This document shows positions 61,641 through 64,000 of a DNA stretch of 64,000 nt, in pieces (the stretch's first letter is position 1; each line of letters begins with the position of its first letter). Source of the stretch: Anaerohalosphaeraceae bacterium (lineage in GTDB: Bacteria > Planctomycetota > Phycisphaerae > Sedimentisphaerales > Anaerohalosphaeraceae); assembly GCA_035378985.1 (NCBI GenBank), contig DAOSUR010000003.1, forward strand, positions 136,010 to 200,009, given 5' to 3'. The notes below the pieces were generated by a model. It did no database searches. It was given only the letters and a program-made list of their open reading frames with translations, and was not told the origin of the DNA. The translations under genes were made by a program, and so were the position numbers.

Positions 61641-62282
61641 ATGAGCAGGCGAAAAACGATTCCATACGCCATCAGCCGCCGAAGGAAAAACGGTCTGTTG
61701 CTCTTCTGGCTCCTTCTTGTACCGGCAGGATTGGGGATTACTGACCATCGGTTCGGGGGGCCGCTTCGGTCGATTGTTCAGAGACATTTCTTTTACACCC
61801 CAGACCAAAAGCAATTTCACCTGCAAACCTTCCCCGTAATCGAGGTCATCGATGGAGATACTCTGGATATCCGCACGGACAGCGGGGAAGTTGTCCGTGT
61901 GCGGATGCTCGGCGTGGACACTCCGGAAACCAAACACCCGACTGTCGGTGTGATGTACTTTGGTCCAGAGGCATCCGATTTTGTCCGGCAGCTCATCGGC
62001 GCCGGTCCGGTCACTCTGCTGCTGGATAACGTCGGCGATCAGCGGGATTTATACGGCCGTCTTTTGGCATACGTCCGTCTGGAGGATGGACGAATCGTCA
62101 ATGAAGAAATCATCCGAAACGGCTGGGGGTATGCAGACCTGCGGTTCGAACATTCCCGGTTTGCTCAATACGAAAAATGGATGGAAGAAGCCCTCGAAGA
62201 AAAACGAGGGCTCTGGAAAGAAGTCCGGCGGGAGCAGCTTCCGCAATGGCTGCGGGACAAACAGCCCCTGCTGCTCCGGTAA
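61641..62282 (+). CDS. Thermonuclease-family (SNase) endonuclease, membrane-anchored or secreted
   Basis: 213 residues. A basic N-terminus and one hydrophobic segment (GLLLFWLLLVPAGLGIT) precede the SNase fold: VIDGDTLDIRT, then VRVRMLGVDTPETKHP with catalytic Arg and Glu, and DLYGRLLAYV with the second Arg. All three catalytic residues of the family appear present. Probably extracytoplasmic nuclease activity. Convergent with the GH78 gene, 7 bases apart. Confidence 0.91.
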   Translation: MSRRKTIPYAISRRRKNGLLLFWLLLVPAGLGITDHRFGGPLRSIVQRHFFYTPDQKQFHLQTFPVIEVIDGDTLDIRTDSGEVVRVRMLGVDTPETKHPTVGVMYFGPEASDFVRQLIGAGPVTLLLDNVGDQRDLYGRLLAYVRLEDGRIVNEEIIRNGWGYADLRFEHSRFAQYEKWMEEALEEKRGLWKEVRREQLPQWLRDKQPLLLR

Positions 62283-62289
62283 AAACGCC

Positions 62290-64000
62290 TCAAGGCAGTT
62301 TGGACTGAAACTGGTACCGTCCGGACGGAACGAGAATGACCGCCCTGCCGTCCTGCATCCGGAGAAAAACGGCCTCTCGAAAAGCGCCGAGCGGTTTTCC
62401 ATTCACGCGGACATGCCGGGGGCTGTCTGCCGGAAGTGCCGCCTCCGCTGTTGTATTGCAGGGGACCGTCAGGGTAAGGACAAACTCCTTCTCTTTGCAG
62501 GACCAGGAGACCTCAATTGGGCCGTACAGAGAACGGTAAGTCCCTTTGCACCATCGCAGGTCTTCAACCGGTTCCGGCCAGACAAGAAATTTTCGAAAAC
62601 CGGTTTCCTCCGGATGCGGCCGAATCCCGACAAGGCCCTGTCCAAACCACTGCTGAATATGGCCTAACATCAGATGATTCATCGAAGAGGTAGTCGTTGC
62701 ATCCCAGGCCTCCGGCAATGAGGTCCAGCCCTGCTGCAGAATCCAGCCGTAACTTCCCCTATCTGTGCGGCTTGCTATCCGATAGAGAACATCGGAACGG
62801 CCGGAGTTCATCAAAACCCGCACCAGATAATGAAACCCAATATCACCGGCGGTCTGCTGCCAGTTTCGCTGCCGAAGGTCTTCGATAAGCGTTTCCAGAA
62901 CCGACGAGCGGGCCTCCTGCGGCGGCAGAGAGAACACCAGAGCCATTGCATGGGCCGTCTGGGGGCTGCCGAAATTCTGATAGACCGCCCTGCCGTCGAA
63001 AAATTCGCTGTTGAAGCGACTTCTTATTTTGTCACAAAGGGCGCTGTATCGGCGGACGTCTTCGGTTTTCCCGAGCACCGCGGCGGCATCGGAAAGCGTT
63101 TGCGCACAGCCGAAAAAGATTGCCGCCGCCGTCAGCGTTTTCGGCGTAAAGCGGGACGGCCCCAGGGATTGGCCATGCCCGTAATCATACCAATCGCCCA
63201 AACCGGAAACGGGAATCAGATTGTCGGAAGTCGCCTCCATCCAGTCGACATAGCGCTTCATCATTTCGTAGTTCTCTTCAAGAATGCGGCGGTCGCTGTA
63301 CCATTGAAACGTCAGCCAGGGGACAAAAACGCCTGCGGCCCCCCACTCGGGGCTGTACTGATAGGCCCCCTGGAAAACAGGAAAACTGGGCGCCACAGTG
63401 AAAATCTGCCCGCTCGAATCCTGTGAATCCCGGATATCCCGAGCAATTTTTCTGAAATATGCCGCCGCATCGTAATTCCAGAAAATCGAAGGCCCCATCA
63501 GGTAGGTTTGTTCAAGCCAGCCGAGTTTCTCCCGCTGGGGGCAATCCGTCAGGACATGAGCCATATTGCTCTGCACGGCCCAGTCAATCAGCCGGTCAAT
63601 GTCATTGAAAAGGGTCATCGAACAAGCAAATGTGCCGACCCGCTCGGAAGCATTTCGCACCTGCACAGCCGACAAGTCCTTTATTACAGGCAGACCGTTC
63701 GGATTTGGAGTTCCTTCCGGAACAGCACCGGAGATTTCCAAATACTGAAACCCCGTATAACAAAAGACATCCGTCCAGATTTCTTCCCCATCCCCCCGCA
63801 GAGTATATTCCCAATAATTCGGCTTGCCGAGCCCTGCCTGATTGACACGGCCTCGGCCGTCATTGGTATTGCCGGTCTGGCCGTGCCGCTGTTCGGCAGG
63901 CGTCATTCGCACTGTCGAGCCCGCAGGCCCAGCAACCGTAATCTGCGGCACAAAGGAGGCGTTTTGTCCGAAATCATATACGAAAAAGCCCGGCTCCGGC
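62290..64000 (-). CDS. GH78 alpha-L-rhamnosidase, N-terminus beyond window
   Basis: C-terminal 570 or so residues; the frame is open through the window end at 64000. The first visible residues, FFVYDFGQNAS, form the conserved block before the GH78 core, so the true start is outside. WTDVFCYTGFQYLEISG, TDCPQREKLGWLEQTY (the region of the catalytic acidic residues), the alpha/alpha barrel (GVFVPWLTFQWYSDRRILEE, LPEAWDATTTSSMNHLMLGH) and a C-terminal beta domain follow. It removes terminal alpha-L-rhamnose from plant or microbial glycans. Confidence 0.92.
   Translation of the reverse strand, partial: PEPGFFVYDFGQNASFVPQITVAGPAGSTVRMTPAEQRHGQTGNTNDGRGRVNQAGLGKPNYWEYTLRGDGEEIWTDVFCYTGFQYLEISGAVPEGTPNPNGLPVIKDLSAVQVRNASERVGTFACSMTLFNDIDRLIDWAVQSNMAHVLTDCPQREKLGWLEQTYLMGPSIFWNYDAAAYFRKIARDIRDSQDSSGQIFTVAPSFPVFQGAYQYSPEWGAAGVFVPWLTFQWYSDRRILEENYEMMKRYVDWMEATSDNLIPVSGLGDWYDYGHGQSLGPSRFTPKTLTAAAIFFGCAQTLSDAAAVLGKTEDVRRYSALCDKIRSRFNSEFFDGRAVYQNFGSPQTAHAMALVFSLPPQEARSSVLETLIEDLRQRNWQQTAGDIGFHYLVRVLMNSGRSDVLYRIASRTDRGSYGWILQQGWTSLPEAWDATTTSSMNHLMLGHIQQWFGQGLVGIRPHPEETGFRKFLVWPEPVEDLRWCKGTYRSLYGPIEVSWSCKEKEFVLTLTVPCNTTAEAALPADSPRHVRVNGKPLGAFREAVFLRMQDGRAVILVPSGRYQFQSKLP

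Noticed and set aside
1..64000. CRISPR array, insertion sequence, prophage or rRNA operon
   Set aside because: No regularly spaced repeats, transposase, phage structural genes or rRNA sequence were seen on either strand.

Overview
The window is about 64 kb of gene-dense bacterial chromosome with roughly 60 protein genes, three tRNA genes and no rRNA, transposase, prophage or CRISPR array that I can see. The gene set suggests an anaerobic, sugar-degrading bacterium: a periplasmic-type [NiFe] hydrogenase, a trimeric NAD-linked [FeFe] hydrogenase with Rex, Na+-translocating Nqr, rubrerythrin, rubredoxin and diiron flavoprotein, and lipoprotein GH31 and GH78 glycosidases. Bacterial GlnS and several unrecognised large coiled-coil and membrane proteins fit Planctomycetota (Phycisphaerae-like), but that placement is inference from gene content only. 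TTGACA/TATAAT-type promoters are easy to see, and all three tRNA genes lack an encoded CCA.

Layout. 1-7.6 kb: a minus-strand run gltX-pfkB-thpR-recA-alaS-ykgJ. 7.7-11.5 kb: glnS and a class II photolyase, convergent with a membrane protein. 11.7-15.2 kb: tRNA-Leu, then [NiFe] hydrogenase small subunit, large subunit and maturation protease. The large subunit carries an in-frame TGA at codon 403, followed by 96 more conserved codons that include both C-terminal Ni ligands. 15.2-20.8 kb: PPK2, a phosphoesterase, and a GntR-ABC transporter operon with a palindromic operator. 20.8-26.5 kb: miaB, tsaE, thiL, argH, a lipid A type acyltransferase and tRNA-Val. 26.7-27.4 kb: a small unit encoding two unknown small proteins.

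27.4-34.9 kb: one tightly overlapping operon rex - sensor kinase - [2Fe-2S] protein - hydB - hydA - hydC - single-domain receiver. 35-41.3 kb: zwf, rubredoxin, an unknown gene and nqrBCDEF (no nqrA). 41.3-45.5 kb: an oxygen-defence island read towards nqr: Fur/PerR-like regulator, rubrerythrin, a lipoprotein-like thiol peroxidase, FprA-type flavoprotein, ferritin and a rubrerythrin-like protein. 45.5-57.8 kb: mostly housekeeping (aroF, pnp, rpsO, nnrE, a 23S/16S pseudouridine synthase, rsmD) plus regulators (an NtrC-type activator, a receiver, an FHA-GAF protein). 57.8-64 kb: GH31 with a PA14 insert, DJ-1, tRNA-Asp, a nuclease, and a GH78 rhamnosidase cut by the window end.

Metabolically, the two hydrogenases, NADH-linked Nqr and Rex point to an energy economy that balances NADH, H2 and a sodium gradient. 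The neighbouring non-haem-iron proteins would remove O2 and peroxide. The most interesting single signal is the UGA codon in the [NiFe] large subunit: a one-base lesion, a recoded codon or a split protein. Others are an EF-hand-like insertion in its small subunit, non-canonical H-cluster motifs in HydA, and an HTH-like insertion in GltX.
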